A stretch of 47,178 nt of DNA from JBBQDZ01 sp038237515 (GTDB lineage: Bacteria; Actinomycetota; Thermoleophilia; Gaiellales; Gaiellaceae): NCBI GenBank assembly GCA_038237515.1, contig JBBRYP010000026.1, positions 1 through 47,178 of the forward strand, in the 5' to 3' direction. The translations under genes were made by a program, and so were the position numbers. This document shows positions 37,306-45,514 of the stretch, piece by piece. Within the stretch, counting starts at the first letter, position 1; every line of letters starts with the position of its first letter. Under the pieces are notes generated by a model, which worked only from the letters and a program-made list of their open reading frames with translations, was not told the origin of the DNA and searched no databases.

Positions 37306-38235
37306 GTGGCCCTGCTCGATCGCGCCATCGTCCGGATGCTCCCGGTCGTCCCGAAGGCGGTCGTGCAGATGATCTCCTCGCGCTACATCGCCGGGCGGTC
37401 GATCGAGGACGCCTGCCGTGTGGTCGGCCGGCTGAACGAGGCGGAGAAGCTGGCGACCGTCGACGTCCTCGGCGAGGAGATCACGAATACCGACGAGGCA
37501 CTCGCCATCCTGCGGGCCTACCAGGACGTCCTCGCCGCGATCGAGCGCAACGACCTCGACGCCAACGTCAGCGTCAAGCTGACGGCACTCGGCCTGAAGC
37601 TCGGATTCGTGTGCGCTCGAGAGAACCTCGAGGCGCTCGCCGTCGATGCCGCCGCGCGCGGCAACTTCGTTCGGATCGACATGGAGGACTCGACCTGTAC
37701 CGACGATACGCTTCGGCTCTACCGCGACCTGCGTTCTGCCGGCCACGAGAACGTCGGGATCGTGCTCCAGGCCTACCTGCGCCGGACGCTCGACGACGTC
37801 GGCGCCCTCGCCGGCCTGCGGCCGAACGTCCGCCTGTGCAAGGGCATCTACGTCGAGCCGGCAGCAGTCGCCTATCAGGGGTTCGAGGAGGTGCGCGCGA
37901 ACTTCGTCGCCTGTCTCGACGCGCTGCTCGCCGCGGGGGCCTACGTCGGGATCGCGACCCACGACGAGTTCCTCCTCGGCGAGAGCGAGCGGCTGCTTCG
38001 CGACCACGCACGGCGCCGGGAGGAGTACGAGTTCCAGATGCTGCTCGGTGTCCGCGAGCGGCGTGGCGACGAGCTCGTCGCGGCGGGACACCGGCTCCGG
38101 ATCTACGTCCCCTACGGCGAGCAGTGGTACGCCTACTCGATCCGGCGGCTTCAGGAGAACCCGAAGATCGCCGGCTACATCGCGGCCGACACCGTCAACC
38201 GCGTGCTCCACCTCGGAGGCAACGGCCGCTCGTGA
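37306..38235 (+). CDS. Proline dehydrogenase (monofunctional)
   Basis: This 309-residue FAD-dependent TIM barrel oxidises L-proline to pyrroline-5-carboxylate. Family motifs are NVSVKLTALGLKLG, FVRIDMEDSTCTDDTL, IVLQAYLRRTLDD, RLCKGIYVEP and VGIATHDE. The substrate-binding YSIRRLQENPKI stretch (the 'RR' motif) is at about residues 275-287. This is the PutB/ProDH monofunctional type. The product normally goes to a P5C dehydrogenase, but the next, translationally coupled gene is a class III aminotransferase. Confidence 0.93.
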   Translation: MALLDRAIVRMLPVVPKAVVQMISSRYIAGRSIEDACRVVGRLNEAEKLATVDVLGEEITNTDEALAILRAYQDVLAAIERNDLDANVSVKLTALGLKLGFVCARENLEALAVDAAARGNFVRIDMEDSTCTDDTLRLYRDLRSAGHENVGIVLQAYLRRTLDDVGALAGLRPNVRLCKGIYVEPAAVAYQGFEEVRANFVACLDALLAAGAYVGIATHDEFLLGESERLLRDHARRREEYEFQMLLGVRERRGDELVAAGHRLRIYVPYGEQWYAYSIRRLQENPKIAGYIAADTVNRVLHLGGNGRS

Positions 38236-39245
38236 TCTGGGCCGACGCGGCGGGTTGTCGCGTCGTCGACGCCGACGGGCGAGAGTACCTCGACCTGACC
38301 AGCGGTTTCGGCGTCGCGGCGCTCGGCCACCGCAATCCTCGAATCCAGGAGGCGTGGGCCCGGCAGCCCGTCGTGCACGCGCTCGGCGACCTCGCCGACG
38401 CCGCGGTGACCGCCGAGCTGCGCGCGGCTCTACCGTGGCCCGCGAAGCTCGGGGTAACGGGCGAGGACGCCGTCGAGATCGCGCTGCGGACGGCGCTCCT
38501 CGCCACCGGGCGGCCGGGGATCGTCTGCTTCGACGGCGCCTACCAAGGCACGGGCTTGCTCGCGGTGGCCGCCTCGGGCTTCGCGGCTCTCCGTACGCCG
38601 TTCGAGCCATGGCTCCCAGGGCCGGTGCAGCGGCGGCCGTTCGGCCAGGATCCGGGTGAGCTGCCGCGCGAGGCCGGTTGCGTACTCGTCGAGCCGGTGC
38701 AGGGGCGAGCGGGGGCGCGTGTTCCGGCCGACGGCTTCCTCGAGCGCCCGCGGAAGCGCTGCGACGATTCGGGCGCTCTGCTCGTCGTCGACGCGATCTA
38801 CTGCGGGCTCGGACGGCTCGGGGAGATGTGGCCCGGGGCGGGCGTCGCGGACGTGCTGTGCGTGGGCAAGGCGTTGGGAGGCGGCCTGCCGTTGTCGGCG
38901 GCGCTCTTCGTGCGCCCGGAGCTCGAGGACGTCTGGGAGCTCGGGCCGGTGGACGTCTACACCCACACGCACGTGGGCAGCCCGCTCGCCTGCGCCGCCG
39001 CCCTCGTCGTGCTCGAGGAGGTACCGAAGCTGCTGTCGAGCGTGCGGGAGGCGGGCGAGCGATTTGGCCGCGCCGGCTGGTGGGGCGCGGGTCTGATGCG
39101 GGCTCGCGAGGGGGACGCCGAGGATGCGCGGCGACGGGGTGTTCTCGTGGTTCCGGCCGGTCTCGACGGCTCCCTGATCTCCGCGACGCCACCTTTGACG
39201 ATCTCCGGGACCGAGGTCGAGGAGGCGCTCGAACGGCTGGCCTGA
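38232..39245 (+). CDS. Class III (ornithine/acetylornithine-type) aminotransferase
   Basis: This 337-residue fold-type I enzyme has VVDADGREYLDLTSGFGVAA and ALGHRNPRI near the N-terminus. CVLVEPVQGRAG is followed by the PLP Asp in LLVVDAIYCGLGRLG. The Schiff-base lysine is in LCVGKALGGGLPLSA and the phosphate-binding Thr in YTHTHVGSPLACAAAL. At 337 residues it is shorter than the usual 390-450, with compact N- and C-termini. GTG 38232 overlaps the proline dehydrogenase stop (GTGA). Ornithine aminotransferase makes or uses glutamate semialdehyde, the open form of the proline dehydrogenase product, so a coupled step is plausible. Confidence 0.85.
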   Translation: MIWADAAGCRVVDADGREYLDLTSGFGVAALGHRNPRIQEAWARQPVVHALGDLADAAVTAELRAALPWPAKLGVTGEDAVEIALRTALLATGRPGIVCFDGAYQGTGLLAVAASGFAALRTPFEPWLPGPVQRRPFGQDPGELPREAGCVLVEPVQGRAGARVPADGFLERPRKRCDDSGALLVVDAIYCGLGRLGEMWPGAGVADVLCVGKALGGGLPLSAALFVRPELEDVWELGPVDVYTHTHVGSPLACAAALVVLEEVPKLLSSVREAGERFGRAGWWGAGLMRAREGDAEDARRRGVLVVPAGLDGSLISATPPLTISGTEVEEALERLA

Positions 39246-39256
39246 GGTGTCCGCAC

Positions 39257-39290
39257 GAGACATGACTGGGGTCAGGCCCCCAGACATGGC
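39257..39290. repeat. REP-like palindromic repeat copy 1
   Basis: GACATG, then CTGGGGTCAGGCCCCCAG, then ACATGG: an imperfect palindrome centred on GGGGTCAGGCCCC (39268-39280), with CATG in both flanks. It starts 12 bp after the aminotransferase stop. Confidence 0.55.
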
Positions 39291-39360
39291 CGCAACGAAC
39301 CTTCGCCTGCACGGAGCGGGGTTTTCGCGCCCTCGCGCCAGAATATCGTCGGTCGTTTTC

Positions 39361-39396
39361 CGACGTGTCCGGGGGTCAGGCCTCCGGGCATGTCCG
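39361..39396. repeat. REP-like palindromic repeat copy 2
   Basis: GACGTGTCCGGGGGTCAGG, continuing CCTCCGGGCATGTCC, resembles copy 1 with a few substitutions (core GGGGTCAGGCCTC, 39372-39384). The 254-bp stretch 39246-39499 otherwise shows no gene. Confidence 0.5.
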
Positions 39397-39499
39397 GAGG
39401 GGCCACGCCCGCGAACGGCCTCTGAGCAGACCGGCCTACGCGGAGTCGCCGACGCCTTACGCGGGTGCCGCGAACCAGGGCTTCGACGTCGGGCTCGTG

Positions 39500-40084
39500 C
39501 TAGGCGTACGGCTCGGGGTTCCGGGGCGAGGTCGCATCGCCGCCGTAGATGCGGCTGGACACGTACACGAGCCGCAGGGCCGGGAAGCGCTGCGCGAGGA
39601 TGGCCACGATCGCGCGCAGGTCGGCCCGCAAGCGCTGGGCGTCGGCCGGGAAGCTCTCGGTCGGCCGGATTATCGCCTCCTTCAGCCAGACCACCTGCAC
39701 CTTCCTTCCCGTCACGCCCGCGGCGATCAGGCGCCGGTCGAGCTCCCTCCAGTAACGGCCGGCGGGATCTTTGATCTTCTCCGCGTCCTGGCCCGACACC
39801 GCGCCGTCGACGATCGCGAGTGCGGGATTCAGCCGCTGCAGGGCAGCTTCCCGACCGAACTCGCGAAACTCGATCGTCGTGTTCGACATCCCGACCGAGA
39901 GGAGGACGACCTTGCCGTTCTGCGCCGGAGCGCCGTCAGGCCCGAGCGGTCGTACCGAGTGCGCCGCCGCGAGGCCTCGCGCCAGGTACACAGGGCCGGG
40001 CGTGTTCTTGCCCCCCGGGTAGAGACCGCCGCGAAAGCCGTGGTAGGTGCCGGCACCGAGGTCGGAGAGGGGCGTGAAGCCCAC
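39500..40084 (-). pseudogene. Truncated hypothetical protein (SGNH-hydrolase-like family)
   Basis: The frame gives 194 residues from GTG 40084, with conserved-looking blocks GFTPLSDLGAGTYHGFRGGL, VVLLSVGMSNTTIEFREF, AIVDGAVSGQDAEKIKDP, VQVVWLKEAIIRPTESFP and LVYVSSRIYGG. I recall a longer family in which the last block is followed by about 60 more residues (NPEPYAYESGF...). Here a TAG directly follows NPEPYA and no frame downstream restores similarity. The N-terminal signal peptide expected for this secreted family is also absent. So both ends look lost, although it might still be expressed. It lies next to the REP-like repeats. Confidence 0.55.
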
Positions 40085-40125
40085 GGCGGGTGCGTAAGCC
40101 GTGGGAAGCTCGCGTGCCGGAGAGT

Positions 40126-40863
40126 TCAGGCGAGCAGGGAGAAGCCGCCGTCGACGACGAGCGTCTGCCCGCGGATCATCTCGGCGCCCGGCGAGCACAG
40201 GAACGCGACCACCTCGGCGATGTCCCGCGGCTCGACCAGCCGCCCCGCCGGCGTCCGCGACCGTCCCGCGTCGAGCATCTCTTCGCGGTTCGGGAAGTGC
40301 TCGAGTGCGCCGGTCTCGACCACCCCGGCCGAGACGGCGTTGACGCGGATCTCGCGCGGGGCGAGCTCGACGGCGAGGTAGCGGACGAGCGACTCCAGTG
40401 CTGCCTTCGAGGTGCCGACGAGGACGTAGTTCTGGAGCACGCGCGTGGAGCCGAGGCTCGAGAGGGCGACGATCGAGGATCCCGCCGGCATCGTGGGCAC
40501 GGCTGCCCGCGCGAGGGCGAGGAGCGCGCGGGCGTTCGCATTCAGGGTCCAGTCCCAGTGCTTGTCCTCGACCTCGAGCGCCGGCCGGATGACGCCGGTC
40601 GCGGCGTTGTGGACGAGGACGTCCCACGGCCCCTGCTCCGCCACCTGTGCCAGGACCCGGGCCGAGCCGACGTTGCCCCGGATGAGCTCTGGTTCGGCGC
40701 CCGCCGCCCGCAGCTCCTCCGCAGTCGCCTCCGCGGCCGTGTCGTTCCGCAGGTACCCGATCGCGACGCGCCTTGCCCCGCGCCCCGCGAAGTGGAGCGC
40801 GATCGCCTTGCCGATCCCTCGCGAGCCGCCGGTCACGAGGACCGACCCGCCCTCGAAGCTCAT
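40126..40863 (-). CDS. fabL: FabL-like enoyl-ACP reductase (SDR)
   Basis: This 245-residue short-chain dehydrogenase has the NADPH-binding TGGSRGIGKAIALHF near the N-terminus and VHNAATG. The catalytic segment NYVLVGTSKAALESLVRYLA has Tyr and Lys spaced by six residues (Y-x6-K), as in FabI/FabL rather than the usual Y-x3-K. The C-terminal blocks ALEHFPNREEMLDAG, TPAGRLVEPRDIAEV and MIRGQTLVVDGG match what I recall of Bacillus FabL. It would reduce enoyl-ACP in the last step of fatty-acid elongation. ATG 40863 overlaps the upstream gene's stop (ATGA). Confidence 0.87.
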   Translation of the reverse strand: MSFEGGSVLVTGGSRGIGKAIALHFAGRGARRVAIGYLRNDTAAEATAEELRAAGAEPELIRGNVGSARVLAQVAEQGPWDVLVHNAATGVIRPALEVEDKHWDWTLNANARALLALARAAVPTMPAGSSIVALSSLGSTRVLQNYVLVGTSKAALESLVRYLAVELAPREIRVNAVSAGVVETGALEHFPNREEMLDAGRSRTPAGRLVEPRDIAEVVAFLCSPGAEMIRGQTLVVDGGFSLLA

Positions 40864-41138
40864 CGTCGCCGCGGCAGGGGCGCGTCGGCGGGCGCGGCGC
40901 TCGGGAGCTCCGACCAGCCCGGCCGGTCGCGCGGGACCCGTTCGCCCTCCTCGGCCTTCGAGGAGGCGTGACCGAGGCGGTCGAGGAGCTCGATCCTCTC
41001 CTCCGCGTAAAGCCGCACCGCATGACCCTCGGGAAGCGCGCCAACCAGCTCGCGGACCCGCGCGCGTAACTGGTAGGCGAAGTGAGGTGTCGCCGGGCCG
41101 ACGAGGGCGTCGATCTCCTCGATCGTCGGCTCGGGCAT
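40860..41138 (-). CDS. Small conserved hypothetical protein coupled to fabL
   Basis: This 92-residue protein begins PEPTIEEIDALVGPATPHFA and contains YQLRARVRELVGALPEGHAV and RLYAEERIELLDRLGHA. It is helical, with a Pro/Ala-rich C-terminal tail, and no domain is recognised. ATG 41138 follows TAGGGT by 7 nt. Its TGA overlaps the fabL ATG, so it is translated with the reductase and may serve lipid metabolism. Confidence 0.72.
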   Translation of the reverse strand: MPEPTIEEIDALVGPATPHFAYQLRARVRELVGALPEGHAVRLYAEERIELLDRLGHASSKAEEGERVPRDRPGWSELPSAAPADAPLPRRR

Positions 41139-41145
41139 CCCGCCA

Positions 41146-41151
41146 ACCCTA
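41146..41151 (-). promoter_or_regulatory. Putative -10 box of the fabL operon
   Basis: TAGGGT (minus strand) lies 7 nt before ATG 41138. It is back to back with the plus-strand EamA promoter at 41157. Confidence 0.42.
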
Positions 41152-41156
41152 GTCGT

Positions 41157-41162
41157 TACTGT
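41157..41162 (+). promoter_or_regulatory. Putative -10 box of the EamA transporter gene
   Basis: TACTGT (TANNNT) lies 7 nt before GTG 41170. Confidence 0.4.
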
Positions 41163-41169
41163 CGGCTCG

Positions 41170-42069
41170 GTGCGCCGCCCGAGCACCGTCGACCTGATGC
41201 TGCTTGCGACGGTCGTCATCTGGGCGCTCAACATCACCGTCACGAAGTACGTGCTCACGCACGGCTTCCTGCCGCTCGCCTACTCCTCCGTCCGCTACGG
41301 CGCCGCCGCGCTGCTGTTCGCCGGGATGACCTTCGCGCTCGAGCGCTCGTTCCGGATCGGCGGCCGCCGGTCTCTGCTCCTCGTCGGCGCGGCGATCGTT
41401 TTCCTCTACGCGAACCAGCTCGCCTTCGTCTACGCGATCAAGCTGACGACGGCGACGACGGCCGCGCTCATCCTCGGGGCGACGCCGATCTTCACGGCAC
41501 TCGTCTCCTCGGTCGTCGGGCTCGAACGCCTCTCCAGGCGTTTCTGGCTCGCGGCAGCGGTCACCTCCGGCGGCGTCGCGCTCGTCGCCCTCGGCAGCGG
41601 CGGCGGCGTCTCGGGGAGCATCGCCGGCGACCTGATCGCCGTAGGCATGGCCGCCTCCTGGGCGCTCTACTCCGTCGTGATCACGCCGCTCATGCGGATC
41701 TACTCGCCCTACAGAATCAGCACGATCGTGCTCGTGCTGATGTGGATCCCTCTCGGCCTGACGGGGCTCGGCCAGCTGCACCGACAGAGCTACGGCGGGC
41801 TCGGCTGGCTCACCTGGCTCTGCCTGGTGTACGCGATCGTGGGCCCGCTCACGCTGACGAACGTGCTCTGGTTCAAGTCCATCGACCGGGTCGGGCCCGC
41901 GCGAGCCTCGCTCGTCGCGAACCTCCAGCCGTTCGTCGCGGCGATCTTCGCGCTGCTGCTCCTGTCGGAGAAGCTGACGACGCTCGAGGTGGCCGGCGGC
42001 TTCGCGATCGGCGGGGGGATCCTCATCGAGCGCCGCCGAGCGGCGCCCGTGCCGGTGCACGCCGAGTAG
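41170..42069 (+). CDS. EamA/DMT-superfamily transporter
   Basis: This 299-residue protein has ten predicted helices in two EamA repeats. The first starts LMLLATVVIWALNITVTKYV with ALILGATPIFTALVS; the second starts DLIAVGMAASWALYSVVITP with ASLVANLQPFVAAIFALLLL. Members export amino acids, nucleobases or other metabolites. GTG 41170 is favoured by the TACTGT box and the immediate first helix. Its TAG stop is part of the next gene's -10-like TAGCCT. Confidence 0.88.
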   Translation: MRRPSTVDLMLLATVVIWALNITVTKYVLTHGFLPLAYSSVRYGAAALLFAGMTFALERSFRIGGRRSLLLVGAAIVFLYANQLAFVYAIKLTTATTAALILGATPIFTALVSSVVGLERLSRRFWLAAAVTSGGVALVALGSGGGVSGSIAGDLIAVGMAASWALYSVVITPLMRIYSPYRISTIVLVLMWIPLGLTGLGQLHRQSYGGLGWLTWLCLVYAIVGPLTLTNVLWFKSIDRVGPARASLVANLQPFVAAIFALLLLSEKLTTLEVAGGFAIGGGILIERRRAAPVPVHAE

Positions 42070-42072
42070 CCT
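42067..42072 (+). promoter_or_regulatory. Putative -10 box of the MFS gene, overlapping the EamA stop
   Basis: TAGCCT lies 7 nt before ATG 42080; its TAG is the stop codon of the EamA gene. Confidence 0.38.
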
Positions 42073-42079
42073 CGGTGAG

Positions 42080-43621
42080 ATGACCGCGATCCAGGCCCGC
42101 CTGGCGCACACGCCGCCCGGCTTCCGCTTCTCGATCGGGCGGACCCTCGCAATCTACTCGGGTCTGATGGTGACGCTGCTCCTGGCGGCGCTCGACCAGA
42201 CGATCGTCGCCACGGCGCTCCCGAGGATCGTCTCGGACCTCGGCGGCATCACCCAGTACTCGTGGGTCTTCACCGCGTACATGCTCACCTCGACGGTCAC
42301 CGTCCCGCTCTACGGGAAGCTCGGCGACGTCTACGGCCGCAAGTACCTCTTCCTGTTCGCGATCGTCGTCTTCCTCATCGGGTCGGCGCTCTGCGGGCTC
42401 GCCCAGGGGATGACGCAGCTCGTGATCTTCCGTGCGATCCAGGGGATCGGCGCCGGCGGCCTTTTCCCACTCTCGCTGGCGGTCATCGGGGCGATCGTGC
42501 CGCCTCGCGACCGTGGCCGCTGGCAGGGCCTGATCGGTGCGGTGTTCGCCGCCTCCTCGATCCTCGGTCCGGCGGTCGGCGGCTTCATCGTCGACAGCAC
42601 GACCTGGCGCTGGGTCTTTCTCGTCAACCTCCCGGTCGGGGGGCTCGCGTTGCTTGTGATCTCGCTGACGATGCCACGGCGCGCCCAGCGCACGGAGCAT
42701 TCGATCGACTGGCTCGGCGCCGGCGTCCTCGCGGTCGGCACCGGCTCCCTGCTGATGGGTCTCGTGTGGGGCGGAGGCGACTTCTCCTGGACGAGCCGAC
42801 GCGTCGTCGCCGCGCTCGTGGGCGCGGCCGTCCTGCTCGCCGTGTTCGGGTTCGTAGAGCGCCGGGCGCGCGAGCCGATCCTGCCGTTCGACACGCTCCG
42901 AAACCCGATCGTGGCCTCGAGCATCGCCTGCATGGCGCTCGTGGGGATGGCGATGTTCGGGACGATCACCTATGTGCCGCTCTTCGTGCAGGGCGTGATC
43001 GGGACCTCGGCAACCTCGTCGGGCGTCGTGCTGACGCCGCTGATGCTGGGGGCCGTCGCTACCTCGATCCTCAGCGGCCAGCTCGTGTCGAGGACGGGGC
43101 GCTACCGCTGGAACGTCGTCCTCGGGCCGGCCGTCCTCGCCGCGGGGATGTTCCTCCTCTGGCGGATGGGGGTCCACACCTCGAACGGTGAGGCCGCGCG
43201 CAACATGGTGCTGGCGGGAGTCGGGCTCGGCGCGATGATGCAGGTCTTCGTGCTCTCGGTCCAGAACGCCGTCCCGAGGGAGCGCATCGGGTCGGCGACG
43301 GCGCTCACCCAGTTCAGCCGCCAGATGGGGGCCACGATCGGTGTGACGGTGATGGGCACGATCGTCAACCACGGGCTGCCCGCCGGTGCGCGCGCCGGGG
43401 GAGGAGTCGCGATCCACCGGTTGCCCCCCGGCCTTCGGAGCGCGCTCGCCGACGCGTTGCACCCGGCTTTCCTCGCCGCCACCGTCGTCGCCCTGCTCGT
43501 CTGGGCGATTGCCGTCCTGGGAGTGAAGGAGGTCGCGCTCCGGCGCTCCGTGGACGAGGTGTCAGCCGTCGAGGCAGCCGCCGGAACGCCGAATCCAGGG
43601 GCGTTAGACTCAGCGGCATGA
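42080..43621 (+). CDS. MFS drug efflux transporter, DHA2 (14-TMS) type
   Basis: This 513-residue major facilitator has the DHA2 motif C/D1 region LAALDQTIVATALPRIVSDL and motif A GKLGDVYGRKYLF. Other conserved segments are FRAIQGIGAGGLFPLSLAVI, VPPRDRGRWQGLIGAVFA and GPAVGGFI. About 14 helices are visible. It would export drugs or metabolites in exchange for protons. Its last bases overlap the start of the 4-hydroxyphenylpyruvate dioxygenase gene (ATGA). Confidence 0.93.
   Translation: MTAIQARLAHTPPGFRFSIGRTLAIYSGLMVTLLLAALDQTIVATALPRIVSDLGGITQYSWVFTAYMLTSTVTVPLYGKLGDVYGRKYLFLFAIVVFLIGSALCGLAQGMTQLVIFRAIQGIGAGGLFPLSLAVIGAIVPPRDRGRWQGLIGAVFAASSILGPAVGGFIVDSTTWRWVFLVNLPVGGLALLVISLTMPRRAQRTEHSIDWLGAGVLAVGTGSLLMGLVWGGGDFSWTSRRVVAALVGAAVLLAVFGFVERRAREPILPFDTLRNPIVASSIACMALVGMAMFGTITYVPLFVQGVIGTSATSSGVVLTPLMLGAVATSILSGQLVSRTGRYRWNVVLGPAVLAAGMFLLWRMGVHTSNGEAARNMVLAGVGLGAMMQVFVLSVQNAVPRERIGSATALTQFSRQMGATIGVTVMGTIVNHGLPAGARAGGGVAIHRLPPGLRSALADALHPAFLAATVVALLVWAIAVLGVKEVALRRSVDEVSAVEAAAGTPNPGALDSAA
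43605..43610 (+). promoter_or_regulatory. Putative -10 box of hpd
   Basis: TAGACT lies 7 nt before ATG 43618, inside the end of the MFS gene. Confidence 0.45.
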
Positions 43622-44712
43622 GCGACTTCATGCCTCTCGAAGGCTGGGATCACGTCGAGCTGTACGTAGGCAACGCGAAGCAGGCGGCCTACTTCTACGA
43701 GCATGCCTTCGGCTTCGTGCGAACCGCCTATGCCGGCCCCGAGACCGGCGTGCGCGACCGCGCGTCGTACGTGCTCGAGCAGGCCGACATACGGCTCGTG
43801 CTGACGAGCGCGCTGCGCGAGGACCACGAGGTCGCCCGTCACGCGGTGCGACACGGGGACGGTGTGAAGGACGTCGCGCTGCGGGTCCCGGACGCGACCG
43901 AGGCCTACCGCCAGGCGGTTCAGCGTGGCGCGCGCGGCGTCGTCGAGCCGCACCGAGCGGAGGACGAGTTCGGCTCGGTCGAGATGTCTGCGATCGCCAC
44001 CTACGGCGACGTCGTCCACTCGTTCGTCGATCGGAGCGCGTACGGCGGCCCGTACCTGCCCGGCTACGTCTCGGTGTCCGCGAACGGGCAGGCGCCGGGA
44101 GGAGTGGGGCTGAAGGCGATCGACCACTGCGTCGGCAACGTCGAGCTCGGTCGCATGGAGCACTGGGTCGAGTACTACGAGCGGACGATGGGCTTCACCG
44201 AGATGATCCACTTCTCCGACGAGGACATCTCCACCGAGTACTCCGCCCTGATGTCCAAGGTGATGTCGGACGGCGAGGGGAAGATCAAGTTCCCGATCAA
44301 CGAGCCGGCCGAGGGCAAGCGCAAGAGTCAGATCGAGGAGTACCTCGAGTTCCACGGCGGCCCGGGCGTCCAGCACGTGGCGCTTGCGAGCGACAACATC
44401 GTCGCGACCGTCGAGGCGCTCAAGGAACGGGGAATCCTCTTCCTCGAGACGCCGGACTCCTACTACGAGGAGGTGTCGGACCGCGTCGGCTCGATCGACG
44501 AGAGCTACGATGACCTGCGCCGCCTGCGGATCCTCGCCGATCGCGACGACGACGGGTACCTGCTCCAGATCTTCACGAAGACGGCTCAGGACCGGCCGAC
44601 GCTCTTCTTCGAGGTGATCGAGCGCCACGGCGCGCGCGGCTTCGGGGACGGGAACTTCAAGGCCCTCTTCGAGGCGATCGAGCGCGAGCAGGCGCTGCGC
44701 GGGAATCTCTAG
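43618..44712 (+). CDS. hpd: 4-hydroxyphenylpyruvate dioxygenase
   Basis: This 364-residue protein has two vicinal-oxygen-chelate domains. The iron ligands are His in LKAIDHCVGNVELG (about residue 167), His in GPGVQHVALASDNI (about 250) and Glu in TLFFEVIERHG (about 341). Other family blocks are WVEYYERTMGFTEMIHF, IKFPINEPAEGKRKSQIEEY and GYLLQIFTK. It converts 4-hydroxyphenylpyruvate to homogentisate in tyrosine catabolism. ATG 43618 overlaps the MFS stop. The next pathway gene, homogentisate dioxygenase, is not in this window. Confidence 0.95.
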   Translation: MSDFMPLEGWDHVELYVGNAKQAAYFYEHAFGFVRTAYAGPETGVRDRASYVLEQADIRLVLTSALREDHEVARHAVRHGDGVKDVALRVPDATEAYRQAVQRGARGVVEPHRAEDEFGSVEMSAIATYGDVVHSFVDRSAYGGPYLPGYVSVSANGQAPGGVGLKAIDHCVGNVELGRMEHWVEYYERTMGFTEMIHFSDEDISTEYSALMSKVMSDGEGKIKFPINEPAEGKRKSQIEEYLEFHGGPGVQHVALASDNIVATVEALKERGILFLETPDSYYEEVSDRVGSIDESYDDLRRLRILADRDDDGYLLQIFTKTAQDRPTLFFEVIERHGARGFGDGNFKALFEAIEREQALRGNL

Positions 44713-44818
44713 CCGAACGGCACGCGCGCTCGAGCTTCTCCGGACGCCGGCGCGCCAGGCGGCGACGCTCCGCGAGATCGAGCACCGCCCTTGGCCGCTT
44801 CCCCGGTCCGCGTGGATC

Positions 44819-45489
44819 ATGGCGCAGACCTGGGACGACCTGCTCTTCGCGCACTGGCCGGTCGCCCCCGAGCTCATGCGGCCGATCGTGCCGGCGGGGC
44901 TCACGCTCGACACCTTCGACGGGAAGGCGTGGCTCGGCATCACGCCGTTCCGGATCAGCGGGCTGCGGCCGCGCGGCGTGCTGCCGTTGCCGAGGCTCTC
45001 CACGTTCCCCGAGCTGAACGTGCGAACCTACGTGACGCTCGGCGGCAAGAGCGGGATCTGGTTCCTCAGCCTCGACACCTCGACTCGTGCTGCCGTCCAG
45101 GCCGCACGACTCATGTACCGGCTGCCGTACTTCCACGCGGACGTCACGGACGGGTGGGGCCGTGGCGTCGCTACACGAGCGTCCGCCGCGCCGCCGGCCG
45201 CCGCGCGGCCTTCGAGACGTCCTATCGTCCTGCCGGCGAGGCCTGCCCGGCCGCCCGCGGGTCGCTCGAGTACTTCCTCACCGAGCGTTACTGTCTCTAC
45301 GCGCGGCACCAGGGCAAGCTCCAGCGCGCCGAGATCCACCACCCGCCCTGGCCGCTCCAGCCGGCCGAGGCCGAGATCGAGCTGAACACCATGCCGCCGC
45401 CTGAGATCGAGCTGCCCCCGACGCAGCCCATCCTCCACTTCAGCGCGCGGCAGGACGTCTTGATCTGGCCGCTGGGCCCGGCTGTGTGA
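44819..45489 (+). pseudogene. DUF2071 (YqjF-like) protein, one-base frameshift
   Basis: The N-terminal part (AQTWDDLLFAHWPVAPELMR; LTLDTFDGKAWLGITPFRIS; FPELNVRTYVTLGGKSGIWF) is in one frame up to about 45155. The C-terminal part (TSYRPAGEACPAARGSLEYF; YCLYARHQGKLQRAEIHHPP) is in another. Adding one G to the GGGG run at 45156-45159 joins them as DGWGPWRRYTSVRR. The family resembles acetoacetate decarboxylase folds, with unknown function. Similarity (REIEHRPWPLPRSAWI) begins before ATG 44819, but no standard start codon precedes it. The deletion could be a homopolymer sequencing error. Confidence 0.78.
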
Positions 45490-45501
45490 GCTTCGCCGGA
45501 T

Positions 45502-45507
45502 TAGCCT
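45502..45507 (+). promoter_or_regulatory. Putative -10 box of the CDF transporter gene
   Basis: TAGCCT lies 7 nt before ATG 45515. Confidence 0.4.
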
Positions 45508-45514
45508 TCGGAAC

